A stretch of 64,000 bases of DNA from Brevundimonas bacteroides DSM 4726 (GCF_000701445.1 NZ_JNIX01000003.1:1-64000); one strand, 5' to 3'. Shown: positions 28,850 through 38,011, numbered from the stretch's first letter. Program-made: numbers and translations. The notes: generated from the letters alone by a model not told the origin.

Positions 28850-30567
28850 CCTACTACAGCAACGCCAATCCCGATCTTCTGGCCAAAATTCCGGTCACGG
28901 CCAAGCGCGTGCTGGAAATCGGCTGCGGCACCGGCGGCTTCGCCCGCGCCTATCGCGACATCAATCCGGCGGCGGAATACTGGGGCGTCGAGCTGTTCGC
29001 CGAGGCGGCGGAAGAAGCCAAGACGGTGCTGAACGAAGTCGTGCTCGGCAGCATCGAGGATGCGACGGTGCTGGCCGAACTCGACGCCCGCCGAGGCGAT
29101 CGCAGGTTCGACGTCCTGATCTTCGGCGACGTGCTGGAGCATCTGCTCGACCCCTGGTCGGTGCTGAAGACCCTGCGGGAGCGGATGGAGCCGGGGGCCG
29201 TCTGCGCCGTCTGCATCCCCAATGTCGGCCACTGGAGCCTGGTGAGGGAACAGCTTTTGGGCCGCTGGAACTACGCCGATGCCGGCCTGCTGGACCGGAC
29301 GCACCTGCGCTTCTTCAGCCGCGACACCGCCGTCGACATGCTGGCCCAGGCCGGGTGGAGCCCGCTGGACGCCGACCCGCGCGTCCTGTGGCCCGAGAAG
29401 ACCGAGGCGGCCATCAAGGCCCTGACGCCGGCGGCGCTGGCGTTCGGCGGCGACGCGGCAAAGGCCAAGCGGGATCTCTCGGCCTTTCAGTGGGTTCTGC
29501 GCGGCGTGAATGGGCCGCTGCCGCCCCGCATCGCCATTGCGGCCTTGGGGTTGAAGAAGGTTGGCGGCGTCACCGACGCCCGTGTCGATCACCCGTTGGC
29601 CGCGCTGGCCAGCCTTCCGTCGGTGCGCGCCACCTGGGGGGCCGGCACCGTCGTCTTGCCGGGCGGCGCCGATCCCGGCGTCTTCATCCTTCACCGCTCC
29701 TTCCTCGCCGACGCGCCGATGATCGCCCACGTCGAGGGTCTGGCGAAGAAGGGCTGGACCATCGTCTCCGACATCGACGACGATCCGCACCACTGGCCCG
29801 GCTATGTGAACTCCGACTTCCGCGCGTTTCGCGGGGTTCACGCCGTGACCGTCTCGACCGAACCGCTCGCCGAGATGATCCGGCAGTGGAACCCCAACGT
29901 CGCCGTCTTCCCCAATCAGGCCTTCCGCCTGCCCGAGACCCCACCCCCCACGCCCAAGGGTGGGGCCCGTATGCGCGTCTTCTTCGGGGCCCTGAACCGC
30001 GAGGACGACTGGGCCGCCGTGCGCGACCAGATCATGGAGTTGGCGCAGGCCTACGCTGATCGCATCGAATGGGTCGTGGTCCACGATCAGACCTTCTTCG
30101 ACGCTCTGCCCGCCGGGGCGTCCAAGACCTTCCACCCCACCCTGCCGCACGCCCGCTTCATGGCGGTGCTGGCGCAATGCGACATCGCGCTCCTGCCGCT
30201 CTCCGACACGCCTTTCAATCGGCTGAAATCGGATCTGAAGCTGGTCGAATGCGCCTCGGCCGGGGTCGTGCCGATCTGTTCACGGATCATCTATGACGTC
30301 GATCCGGCCCACGGCGACTTCGCCGTCTTCGCCGACACGCCGCAGCAATGGAAGGACGCCCTGCTGGCCCTGCTCGCCTCGCCCGACGAGGTGAAGCGTC
30401 GCCGTGATCTGGGCCGCGCCCACGCCTCGACCCGCCGCATGCACGCCTTCGCCACACCGGCGCGCGAGGCCTTCTATCGCGACCTGGTCGCGCGCCGCGA
30501 CGATCTGGAGCGCGCGCGGCAGGCGCGGATCGCGGCCATGACCGCCCCCTCTCCCGTCACCGCCTGA
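28846..30567 (+). CDS. Methyltransferase - glycosyltransferase fusion protein
   Basis: The 573-residue product has a class I methyltransferase at residues 10-200: VLEIGCGTGGFARAYRDINP, FDVLIFGDVLEHLLDPWSVL, CIPNVGHWSLV, THLRFFSRDT. From about 225 to 560 it is GT-B-like, with WTIVSDIDDDPHHWPGYVN, VTVSTEPLAEMIRQWNPNV, IALLPLSDTPFNRLKSDLKL and VECASAGVVPICS. GTG 28846 overlaps the sulfotransferase stop by 4 bases. It could both methylate and glycosylate the growing chain. The order of the activities is not known. Confidence 0.85.
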   Translation: MTYYSNANPDLLAKIPVTAKRVLEIGCGTGGFARAYRDINPAAEYWGVELFAEAAEEAKTVLNEVVLGSIEDATVLAELDARRGDRRFDVLIFGDVLEHLLDPWSVLKTLRERMEPGAVCAVCIPNVGHWSLVREQLLGRWNYADAGLLDRTHLRFFSRDTAVDMLAQAGWSPLDADPRVLWPEKTEAAIKALTPAALAFGGDAAKAKRDLSAFQWVLRGVNGPLPPRIAIAALGLKKVGGVTDARVDHPLAALASLPSVRATWGAGTVVLPGGADPGVFILHRSFLADAPMIAHVEGLAKKGWTIVSDIDDDPHHWPGYVNSDFRAFRGVHAVTVSTEPLAEMIRQWNPNVAVFPNQAFRLPETPPPTPKGGARMRVFFGALNREDDWAAVRDQIMELAQAYADRIEWVVVHDQTFFDALPAGASKTFHPTLPHARFMAVLAQCDIALLPLSDTPFNRLKSDLKLVECASAGVVPICSRIIYDVDPAHGDFAVFADTPQQWKDALLALLASPDEVKRRRDLGRAHASTRRMHAFATPAREAFYRDLVARRDDLERARQARIAAMTAPSPVTA

Positions 30568-30581
30568 GCGAGCGTCCCTGC

Positions 30582-31163
30582 ATGGCCAAACTCAATCTCG
30601 GCTGCGGCTTCGACAAGCGTGAGGGCTGGATCAACGCCGACGGCTTCAAGGAATGCGAGCCCGACGTCCTGATGGACATCGAGACCTTCCCCTGGCCGTT
30701 CGAGGACGATCAGTTCGACCACGTCCTGATGAAGCATGTGCTGGAACACGTCGGCGCGACCTTGGCCGACTTCCGCGCCGTCATGCGCGAGCTCTATCGC
30801 GTGCTGAAGCCGGGCGGCGTCCTGGAGATTCATGTGCCCCACTTCCGGCACGACACCTACTGGTCAGATCCGACCCATGTGCGGGCGTTCACGCCTCTGA
30901 CCTTCGAGATGATGTCCAAGGCCAAGAACGACGACTGGATCGCTCGGCGCGCCAACTACACTATGCTGGCCTATGCGCTGGGCGTCGATTTTGAGGTCGT
31001 CAGCATGGTCCAGGTCTACGACAATGCCTGGGTCGAGAAGGAGCGCCAGGGCGAGATCGACCGCGCGGGCCTGCGCAAGGCCGCCAACGAAATCTGGAAC
31101 GTGGTCAAGGAACTGCACATCCAGGTGCGCGCTGTGAAGCCGTGGAGTGGTCCGGCGGCCTAA
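30582..31163 (+). CDS. Class I SAM-dependent methyltransferase
   Basis: The 193-residue product begins MAKLNLGCGFDKREGWINAD, a compact SAM-binding motif followed by a second strand. It continues with PWPFEDDQFDHVLMKHVLEH and VLKPGGVLEIHVPHFRHDTY, typical of methyltransferase type 11 proteins of glycan clusters. It lies 14 bases after the MT-GT fusion and ends the plus-strand run that began at 15319. Its stop sits in a short inverted repeat shared with the convergent glycosyltransferase gene. Confidence 0.85.
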   Translation: MAKLNLGCGFDKREGWINADGFKECEPDVLMDIETFPWPFEDDQFDHVLMKHVLEHVGATLADFRAVMRELYRVLKPGGVLEIHVPHFRHDTYWSDPTHVRAFTPLTFEMMSKAKNDDWIARRANYTMLAYALGVDFEVVSMVQVYDNAWVEKERQGEIDRAGLRKAANEIWNVVKELHIQVRAVKPWSGPAA

Positions 31164-31172
31164 GGGGCCGCC
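31153..31172. terminator. Possible bidirectional hairpin between convergent genes
   Basis: A perfect 7-base inverted repeat (ggcggcc at 31154-31160, ggccgcc at 31166-31172) spans both stop codons of the convergent methyltransferase and glycosyltransferase genes. There is no T-tract, so intrinsic termination is uncertain. Confidence 0.35.
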
Positions 31173-32833
31173 TAATCCGGCCGCCAGTCCAGGATGCCGG
31201 CCTTGGCCATCCACATCAGGCTGAGCATCAGCCGCTTGCGCCGCTCGACCGGAAACGCCTGAAGCAGGGCGCGTACCGTGGCGTCGCCGCGTTCGCCCAA
31301 GATCGTCAGGACACGGAGCTCCTCGTCTGGCGTTGCCCGCCGCTTGGAGGCGAACTGATCGAGCTCGACCCCGGCCGCCCGTTCCAGGTCCGCCTGACCG
31401 GCGTCCGGCGCGATCGACAGCCGGTCGTCGAAACCCAGCACGCGGCTGGCGAAACCCGCGAAGTCCCGAAACGGATCGCCTTTCAGAGGGTGCGGCTTGC
31501 GCGGCCGTTCGGGGGCGGCCATGCGAATGGCCGAGAGCTCTTCGGCCAGGGCGACGTAGTGAGGGGCTACCACGCGCCAATCGAACGTCTCGGCGATGCG
31601 TCGGCGCCCCGCCTCGCCCTGGCGGCGACGCAACTCCGGCGATCGGATCAAGGCGGCCAGGGCCTCGGCGCCGCGTCCGACATGCACCGCCGTGTGCTGG
31701 GCGATGGTCCCGACGTAGCTTTGGTAGGAGGTGATGCCGAGGCCATGACTGGTCGTCGGCTCCTGCAGCAGGTCATGGGCCGGCGCTCCGAGAGTGGGGA
31801 CCAGCGTCCCCTCCACTCCATCCCGCACCGTGTAGCGATAGCCGTCCCAGTCCGACACGATGACCGGTAGTCCGGCCGCCATCGCCTCCAGCGGCGTGAT
31901 GCCGAAGGTTTCCTGGATGTTGTCGACCAGCGAGATGAACACGTCCGACGCCGCCCACATCTCCTTCACCAGCCCCGGATCGTTGCCGTCCAGCAGGTGC
32001 AGCGCCACATCGGGCGCATAGGCGGCGGCGGCTTCCCGATAGCGTGTCTCGTCCTCATCCTTGCCGGGAAACCAGCCGACCATGGCGAAGTGGACCCGCG
32101 CGCCCGTCGCCTTCGCCGCCGCCTGCACCGCCCGGAACATCGGCTGGGGAAAGGCCTTCTCGAAGAAGGACAACCGGCCGACCCACAGGACGACGATGTC
32201 ACCCTCGGCCACGCCCATTGCCGCCCGACGCGCCTTGCGCACATCCGGCCGGTCCGCGGCCTGGGTGAAGAGGTCGCCATAGACACCGAGCGGCAACAGC
32301 GGCAACTGGGGCCGCGGCGGCGCGCGCCCGCCGAAGCGGTCGGCCAGATAGGCCTCCCACTCGTCGAACATCTGGACCATGGCCGACTGGATGGACGGAC
32401 TGGTGCAGATCACCGCGTCCCAGGGATGCACCGGCCCGATCGAGGCCATGGCGATCTCCTGGCGCATGGCCGGAGGCGCGATGGTGTGGATCAACCCCAT
32501 CAGGCTGTAGGCCGTCTCACCCACCACATAGCGGCGCACCCAGGCCAGCTCATCGATCTTGGGCCCGCCGCGCAGGACCGCGCCGGCGTCCCGCGCGCGC
32601 GCCTGATTGATCACCAGCGTGGCCTGAATGTCAGTCACCCCGCCCTGCGGCCCCAGCAGCCCGTCGCGGATCTGCTCGCCCGTGACCTCGACGTGGGTCA
32701 GGACGTCCAGTCGGTCCAGACCGCCGTGGCGCGCGACCGCCTGGAACAGCTCGACGTTGGCGACCTGCATGCCGAAGACGTTCGATCCCCGTCCGGCCCG
32801 GCCGGCGGGGTGGTAGACGGCCATGCGCCTCAT
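31172..32833 (-). CDS. Glycosyltransferase family 4-like protein with conserved C-terminal domain
   Basis: The 553-residue GT-B protein has VLWVGRLSFFEKAFPQPMF, DVFISLVDNIQETFGITPLE and AMAAGLPVIVSDWDGYRYTV, the same donor-site region as its paralogues at 22960 and 35192. Its last 110 residues begin DPFRDFAGF and end LMLSLMWMAKAGILDW, the shared extra domain. ATG 32833 overlaps the acyltransferase stop by 4 bases (ATG 32824 is an alternative). It is the second gene of a two-gene minus-strand unit. Confidence 0.85.
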   Translation of the reverse strand: MRRMAVYHPAGRAGRGSNVFGMQVANVELFQAVARHGGLDRLDVLTHVEVTGEQIRDGLLGPQGGVTDIQATLVINQARARDAGAVLRGGPKIDELAWVRRYVVGETAYSLMGLIHTIAPPAMRQEIAMASIGPVHPWDAVICTSPSIQSAMVQMFDEWEAYLADRFGGRAPPRPQLPLLPLGVYGDLFTQAADRPDVRKARRAAMGVAEGDIVVLWVGRLSFFEKAFPQPMFRAVQAAAKATGARVHFAMVGWFPGKDEDETRYREAAAAYAPDVALHLLDGNDPGLVKEMWAASDVFISLVDNIQETFGITPLEAMAAGLPVIVSDWDGYRYTVRDGVEGTLVPTLGAPAHDLLQEPTTSHGLGITSYQSYVGTIAQHTAVHVGRGAEALAALIRSPELRRRQGEAGRRRIAETFDWRVVAPHYVALAEELSAIRMAAPERPRKPHPLKGDPFRDFAGFASRVLGFDDRLSIAPDAGQADLERAAGVELDQFASKRRATPDEELRVLTILGERGDATVRALLQAFPVERRKRLMLSLMWMAKAGILDWRPD

Positions 32834-33675
32834 CGGCCGAACAGCCGCCAGCCCCGCGGACGCGGGGCCTCTTCCACGACCGGAGCGTCAGGGTCGAGGT
32901 CCCGGCTCCAGCGAATGTCGCGCCGCATCACCCGGGCCGGGGCCCCGCCGACGATGCAGTGGGGCGGGACTTCGCCCGACACGATCGAACCCGCCGCTGT
33001 GACCGACCCCGTGCCGATCCGCGCGCCCTTCATCACCATGGTGCGCAGACCCAGCCAGACATGGTCGCCGATCTCGACTGCGCGCCCGGCGTTGATGCGC
33101 GCGCCGGTCGTTCGATCGTGGATCGGATGGATGTCGCTGACCGACACATAGACCTGCGACGAGATCATGCAGTCCTCGCCGATCCTCAGGGTCAGCGGCT
33201 CGTGCAGTTGCAGGCTTCCCTGCACCATCGTCGTCGTCGCCCCGACGATCAGGGTCGCGCGATCCGTGATCAGGTTGGAAAATCCGTGCAGCCAGCAATC
33301 CCGGCCGATCGAGATGCGGTTGCCGTTGCCGCGCACCACGATCGTCATGCCCAGCCGTGCGCCCTCGGCGATCTCGACGACGTTGTCATCGCCCTCGATC
33401 TGGATCGAGGCGTCCGACCGGCGGCCGATGTCGGGCACCGTCGCCCCGAACCCGGCGGGCGCATAGCGCTCGACCAGCACGCCGGAGGCCAGCTGGACCC
33501 GGTTGCCGGTCCCCACCACCTCGATGCGCCCCGTCAGCGTCGCGTCGGGAGCCAGATCGACGACATTGCCCTCGCCTCGCGTAGAGACGCCCGCCTCGAA
33601 CGGCACGACATCGGGATCGAATGCGGGGGATCTGCGGCTCGCCATCGCCGCCGACACTATCGACCGCGGCTCCAT
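32830..33675 (-). CDS. Left-handed beta-helix acyltransferase (hexapeptide repeat)
   Basis: The product, about 281 residues, has hexapeptide-type repeats through the middle (NVVEIAEGARLGMTIVVRGN, RISIGRDCWLHGF). It ends with the classical acetyltransferase block: VYVSVSDIHPIHDRTTGARI, IGDHVWLGLRTMVMKGARIG, GSVTAAGSIVSGEVPPHCIV and GGAPARVMRRDIRW, as in the WbbJ/CysE-like group. It probably acetylates a sugar of the glycan. The start is not fixed: ATG 33675 has ggaag 10 bases upstream; ATG 33645 and GTG 33726 are alternatives. It could also serve a nonulosonate precursor, but it does not look like a PglD/LegH enzyme. Confidence 0.8.
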   Translation of the reverse strand: MEPRSIVSAAMASRRSPAFDPDVVPFEAGVSTRGEGNVVDLAPDATLTGRIEVVGTGNRVQLASGVLVERYAPAGFGATVPDIGRRSDASIQIEGDDNVVEIAEGARLGMTIVVRGNGNRISIGRDCWLHGFSNLITDRATLIVGATTTMVQGSLQLHEPLTLRIGEDCMISSQVYVSVSDIHPIHDRTTGARINAGRAVEIGDHVWLGLRTMVMKGARIGTGSVTAAGSIVSGEVPPHCIVGGAPARVMRRDIRWSRDLDPDAPVVEEAPRPRGWRLFGR

Positions 33676-33770
33676 CCGCCAACGCTTCCACGGCCGCACG
33701 GTTGACCCGCCCGTTTCATCCGTCACAAGACAGGGTGCGCCGAGCCGGGCGCGATCATCGGAAGACCGCC

Positions 33771-35003
33771 TTGGCCGCCAAGCGCATCCTGTTCATCCAT
33801 CAGAACTTTCCGGGCCAGTTTCCCCACATCGCCGACGCCTGCGTGAAGGCCGGATACAAGGTCGCCGCGGTCGCCGGACCGACCGGAAAGAACCGGCCGG
33901 GGATCGACGTCCGCCGCTGGAAGCTGTCGCGCGGCTCGACGCCCGGCATCTTCGAGCCGGCCACGCGGGCCGAGGCAGACCTCCTTCGCGCCGACGCCGC
34001 CGCGCATCTCGCGGCCCAGTTCAAGGCCGATGGCTTCGTCCCGGACCTGATCATCGGCCACCCCGGCTGGGGTGAGACGATCCACATGCACGAGGTCTTC
34101 CCCGGCGTGCCGATCATCCTGTTTGGAGAGTTCTTCTACAAGTCCCGCGGCGCCGACGTGGGCTTCGACCTGGAGTTCGAGAACCGCTCCTTCCCGGATT
34201 TCCTGCGCTCCAGCGCCAAGAACATCGGCATGGCGGGAGCCTGTTCAACAGCTGACGTGATTGTCTGCCCAACGCCGTTCCAGGCCTCGACGCACCCAAG
34301 AGCCTTCCAGCCCATGATCCGCGTGTTCCACGAGGGCGTGGACATGTCGAAGTCCTCGAAAAAGCCGGGCGCGCGGCTGAAGATGCCCAACGGGACGATG
34401 CTGGACGGGTCGACGCCGGTCATCACCTTCATCAATCGCAATTTCGAGCGGCTGAGGGGCTTTCACATCTTCATGCGCGCCCTGCCCGAGCTGCTGGCGG
34501 CGCGGCCGGACGCCCACGTCATCGTCATCGGGGGCGAGGGCACGGGCTATGGTGGCCAGTTGCCGGATGGCCAGACCTGGAAGGGCAAGATGCTGGCCGA
34601 GGTCGGCGATCGGCTGGATCTGAACCGGGTGCATTTCACTGGCAAGGTCGACCACGCCATGATGGTGCAGGCCCTGTCGATGTCCTGGGCCCATGTCTAT
34701 TACACCTATCCCTTCGTCCTCTCCTGGTCGCTGGTCGAGGCGATGGCCTGCGAGTGCCTGATCCTGGGGTCGGACACCGGGCCGGTGCGGGATGCGATCA
34801 CCTCGGGCGAGGAGGGCTTGCTGCTCGACTTCTTCGACGTTCCCGCCCTGTCGCGGGCCATGATCGACGCTTGCGAGAACCCCGACCGCTATCAGGCGAT
34901 GCGCAAAGCGGCGCGGGAGAAGGCGCTGAGGCTGTTCGACCGCGAGACCGTCGGGGTGCCAAAATGGATGGCGCTGGTCGAGGAGATGATCGGGCCGGCC
35001 TGA
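33771..35003 (+). CDS. Glycosyltransferase family 4 protein
   Basis: The 410-residue GT-B protein begins KRILFIHQNFPGQFPHIADA, followed by LIIGHPGWGETIHMHEVFPG and ILFGEFFYKSRGADVGFD. The C-terminal half has TFINRNFERLRGFHIFMRAL, VIVIGGEGTGYGG and YPFVLSWSLVEAMACECLIL, then SDTGPVRDAI, a standard GT4 donor site. I chose TTG 33771, which has a ggaaga site a few bases upstream and places the first beta strand at residue 4; GTG 33735 or ATG 33621 would add residues without family similarity. It is divergent from the acyltransferase gene. Confidence 0.83.
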   Translation: MAAKRILFIHQNFPGQFPHIADACVKAGYKVAAVAGPTGKNRPGIDVRRWKLSRGSTPGIFEPATRAEADLLRADAAAHLAAQFKADGFVPDLIIGHPGWGETIHMHEVFPGVPIILFGEFFYKSRGADVGFDLEFENRSFPDFLRSSAKNIGMAGACSTADVIVCPTPFQASTHPRAFQPMIRVFHEGVDMSKSSKKPGARLKMPNGTMLDGSTPVITFINRNFERLRGFHIFMRALPELLAARPDAHVIVIGGEGTGYGGQLPDGQTWKGKMLAEVGDRLDLNRVHFTGKVDHAMMVQALSMSWAHVYYTYPFVLSWSLVEAMACECLILGSDTGPVRDAITSGEEGLLLDFFDVPALSRAMIDACENPDRYQAMRKAAREKALRLFDRETVGVPKWMALVEEMIGPA

Positions 35004-35191
35004 GGCAAGCTATGCCGCACTTGTGATCGCCAGGGGACGAAAACGGCGATTCGGACGGGGATTGGCCTTTCACAGCGGCTTGGCTTGTGGCATCTATCGG
35101 CTTCGGCTTGTTCTCCAGCGGGCTGTGTCACTTCGGCCGGGTTCTTCGCCAAAGCGGGGGGCCCGGCCGATTGCATTTCCGGCCCGCGCGT

Positions 35192-36871
35192 TCAGCCGAT
35201 GTGGGCCCCGCGCGGCAAGAGCGTCAGCAGGTCGTACTTCACCATCCACAACAGGCCGCGTTCCAGGAAGGGACGTCGTCCGGCAGGCGTATCAGCGACC
35301 AGGTCGCGGATGGCGCGCTGGGAACCGCCCGACAGCCGCTCGACGATCGCCAGAGCCTCGGCTTCCGTAGGGCCGACGAAGCCGCCGAAGGTGGCCAGCT
35401 TGGTGGCGAAGAGGGCCTTCACGTCTTCGGCCGTCCGGCCCGGCGTCAGCATGAGCATGGTGGAGGGGCTGGACCATTCGGTGGCGTAGCCCCCGAACAG
35501 GTGGAAGGGGTCGAGCCGGCGCGGATTGGGGGACACGTTGCGGGGATAGGAGGGCGCAGGCCCAGCCGCCGCGCGGCGGGCGGCCATGTCGTCCCACAGA
35601 GCCTCGTACTGGGGGATGACGGCGGACCAGTCGAACAGGGAGCGAGCGCGGGCCTGGGCCGCCCTGCCCATGCGGCGGCGCAGGTCGTCGTTTTCGATGA
35701 GGTCCAGCAGCCCCTGGGCGGCTTCGTCGACGGAGACAGCGATCACCTGGCTGGCGGCGCCGACATACAGGTCATAGCCGATCCAGTCGTTGGTATGGCG
35801 ATAAGCCAGATCCCGCCCGGCCCCGGAGGCCGGGGCGTAGGTAGCGGCGCGGAAGCCGTCGACGCCGTGGCGCAGGGTGTCGCGATAGCCGTCCCAGTCC
35901 GACACCACGCCGGGCAGACCGGCGGCCATCGCCTCCAGAGGCGTCAGGCCGAAGGTTTCCTGGATGTTGTCCGACAGCGAGATGAACAGGTCGGCGACCG
36001 ACCAGATGGAGAAGCGGGTGCCGGCCTCGCGGCCATCGACCTCGCGATAGCCGACCGAGGGACACAGGGCCCGGCATTCGTCGTGATAGGTGCGGCCGTT
36101 CTCCTCACTGGTGGCCCAGCCGGCCTGGACCCAGAAGACCTGCTTCGACGTCCGGCGCGCCGCCGTTTCCAGGGCCAGGGCCATGGGAAGCGGGTTCATC
36201 TTCACCGCCGCGTTGAAGCGGCCCATGTAGAGGACGACGATTGCGTCGTCGGGGATGTCCAGCCGCTCGCGCCAGGCCTTCCTCTGCTCGGGCGTGGTGG
36301 AGAAATCCTCGGTGTTGATGGCGAGCGGGATGGTGACCAGGCTGGGCGTCGGCACGCGGGTGGCTCCCAGCCGCTCTTCCAGGTCGACGCGGACGGCTTC
36401 GAGCTCGACCTCGACGCTGGCCCGGACCGCCGTGGAGGTGCAGATCAGGGTGTCCCAGGGATCGACCGGCGCCGTCATCAGGTCGGCGATGGAATCCATG
36501 ATGTCCATCGACGCCGTCGTATGGGTGATGCCGCTGACGCCGTAACCGCGGCGCAAGCCCGCCATGTTCCGCCGCCAGCCCTCGCGCGCGACGTTGGGCT
36601 GGGGCAGGTGGACGTTGCCGGCGCGGGCCAGGCCGGGGCGATCGTGGCGCGGGATCCAAGTGACGGGCCGGTTGATGTCCGCGAGCTCGGCCAGCATTTC
36701 AGCGAGCGCTTCAGGCTTGCGGTTGGCCACGTTCCAGAAGGCCCACTGGCTGGCGCGAGAGTGGCGCAGATAGCCGCGCAGAAAGCTCTCGCCGGCGGAC
36801 TGACGCCCCATCAGGGCCCGGCCCTTGGTGTCGAAGGCCTCTGGATTCAGATAGATGGCGACGTCGGACAT
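35192..36871 (-). CDS. Glycosyltransferase family 4-like protein with conserved C-terminal domain
   Basis: The 559-residue GT-B protein begins VAIYLNPEAFDTKGRALMGR and has FISLSDNIQETFGLTPLEAM and GVVSDWDGYRDTLRHGVDGF. It is the closest paralogue of the protein at 22960 (both have MGRQSAG and DPWD/PWDGLICTS stretches). The extra C-terminal domain begins DPFHLFGGY and ends LLWMVKYDLLTLL. ATG 36871 is preceded by a ggggagg stretch about 13 bases away. It is downstream of a methyltransferase and the RTX gene on the same strand. Confidence 0.86.
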   Translation of the reverse strand: MSDVAIYLNPEAFDTKGRALMGRQSAGESFLRGYLRHSRASQWAFWNVANRKPEALAEMLAELADINRPVTWIPRHDRPGLARAGNVHLPQPNVAREGWRRNMAGLRRGYGVSGITHTTASMDIMDSIADLMTAPVDPWDTLICTSTAVRASVEVELEAVRVDLEERLGATRVPTPSLVTIPLAINTEDFSTTPEQRKAWRERLDIPDDAIVVLYMGRFNAAVKMNPLPMALALETAARRTSKQVFWVQAGWATSEENGRTYHDECRALCPSVGYREVDGREAGTRFSIWSVADLFISLSDNIQETFGLTPLEAMAAGLPGVVSDWDGYRDTLRHGVDGFRAATYAPASGAGRDLAYRHTNDWIGYDLYVGAASQVIAVSVDEAAQGLLDLIENDDLRRRMGRAAQARARSLFDWSAVIPQYEALWDDMAARRAAAGPAPSYPRNVSPNPRRLDPFHLFGGYATEWSSPSTMLMLTPGRTAEDVKALFATKLATFGGFVGPTEAEALAIVERLSGGSQRAIRDLVADTPAGRRPFLERGLLWMVKYDLLTLLPRGAHIG

Positions 36872-36955
36872 GGACGATGTCGGGCCTCCCCTGCCCGGCT
36901 TGCCGGGCCTGTCTAGAGCGTGGCCGCGACGGGCGGAAGAGCCACGATGGCGCGT

Positions 36956-37016
36956 GCAAGTCGTCCAAGGAGTGCAAGGCGCGTGAGTCGTCCAAGGCGT
37001 ACATGGAGTCCAGCGA
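36956..37016. repeat. Degenerate 9-base-period repeat in an intergenic region
   Basis: The gap between the glycosyltransferase (ends upstream at 36871) and the methyltransferase (stop at 37097) holds repeated gtccaagg, gagtgcaagg and gagtcgtccaagg units in a roughly 9-base rhythm. Similar units, sharing aaggagtgcaagg-like words, occur inside the gene at 56266-56862. Confidence 0.5.
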
Positions 37017-37096
37017 CGCTGGACGGGCCCGCGGGCCGGCCCGCCCGCAGACCGGCGATGTATAGCGTAGGCCTGCGTCAGTTCCGGACGTAGGCG

Positions 37097-37840
37097 TCAG
37101 ACACCCTGATCCGGGACGCGAAGCGCGCGGCGCATGGCGATGTAGTCCATGGCGGGCGGGTTCTTCTGGTGGCCGCCGTCGCCGCGGGCGAGCGCGATCG
37201 GCGGGGAGCGGCGGCGCTTCTCGATGGCGACCAGGCTGTCGAAGATGGTGATGGAGGGAATGGTCACGGCCGCCATGACCTGATCGGCCTTGTCGATGGG
37301 GGCGTGATACCAGGCGTGCATCTGGTCGATCAGGTCCTTGACCTTGCCCATCCAGGTGCCGGGGTGGCCGGGGGCGCCGCCGCCGTGGCTGGGGAAATAG
37401 CTGGTGTGGGTGTCCTCGACGATGAACAGGCCGCCGTTCGAGACGATCGGGAACAGGGCGTCGAAGGTGACCAGCTGCTGGCGCATGGTGTGGCCGCCGT
37501 CGTCCAGCACGACGTCGATGGAGGGCACCGCCGCCTTGAACTGGTCCCAGAAGGCCGGGTCGCCCTGGTCGCCGATCCAGATCTCGAAGCCGTGCTTGGT
37601 CATGGCGCGGCAGTTCGGGTCGACGTCGACGCCGATGATGCGGGCCTGGGGGCCGAGGTAGTCGCGCCACATCATCAGGCTGCCGCCGTTCTGGACGCCG
37701 ATCTCGAGGAAGGTCAGGTCGCGGCCGCGCCAGGGCGTCAGCAGGCGGTCATAGGCGTCGAAATAGTCGATCCACTTCTGCACCGCCCGGTCGGGGCCAG
37801 CGATGAAGGCGTCGAGCAGGGCGTTGCCGGGGCGGATCAT
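37097..37840 (-). CDS. Class I SAM-dependent methyltransferase (CmcI/cephalosporin-hydroxylase-like fold)
   Basis: The 247-residue product has FLEIGVQNGGSLMMWRDYLG and IIGVDVDPNCRAMTKHGFE as SAM-binding motifs, then VVLDDGGHTMRQQLVTFDAL and GGLFIVEDTHTSYF, a pattern of methyltransferases from macrolide and glycan clusters. A gaggaa site lies 9 bases before ATG 37840. It lies downstream of the RTX gene but behind a strong terminator, so it probably has its own promoter. Its substrate is unknown. Confidence 0.82.
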   Translation of the reverse strand: MIRPGNALLDAFIAGPDRAVQKWIDYFDAYDRLLTPWRGRDLTFLEIGVQNGGSLMMWRDYLGPQARIIGVDVDPNCRAMTKHGFEIWIGDQGDPAFWDQFKAAVPSIDVVLDDGGHTMRQQLVTFDALFPIVSNGGLFIVEDTHTSYFPSHGGGAPGHPGTWMGKVKDLIDQMHAWYHAPIDKADQVMAAVTIPSITIFDSLVAIEKRRRSPPIALARGDGGHQKNPPAMDYIAMRRALRVPDQGV

Positions 37841-37943
37841 GGGCGGGTTCCTCGGGGCTTACTGTCCGAGTCGTGCCCGCGCCGACGCTTGGGATCAAGG
37901 GTGTGGGGTGTCGGGCCGAGCGGCCCGGCCCAGCCCGGCGCGC

Positions 37944-37977
37944 AAAAGAAAGGGGCCGCTCCTTTCGGAGCGGCCCC
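37944..37977 (-). terminator. Rho-independent terminator of the RTX repeat-protein gene
   Basis: An 11-base perfect inverted repeat (37952-37962 and 37967-37977) with a 4-base loop forms a very GC-rich hairpin. On the minus strand it is followed by TTTCTTTT. It lies 35 bases after the stop of the RTX gene, the expected place for a highly expressed surface protein. Confidence 0.9.
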
Positions 37978-38011
37978 AGACTTTGGTCTGACCTCGAAGG
38001 TCGCGGACTTC

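Noticed and set aside
32830..33675. Acyltransferase considered as the missing LegH
   Set aside because: It has the WbbJ-like end and a long unusual N-terminal beta region rather than the PglD/LegH layout; kept only as a weak alternative.
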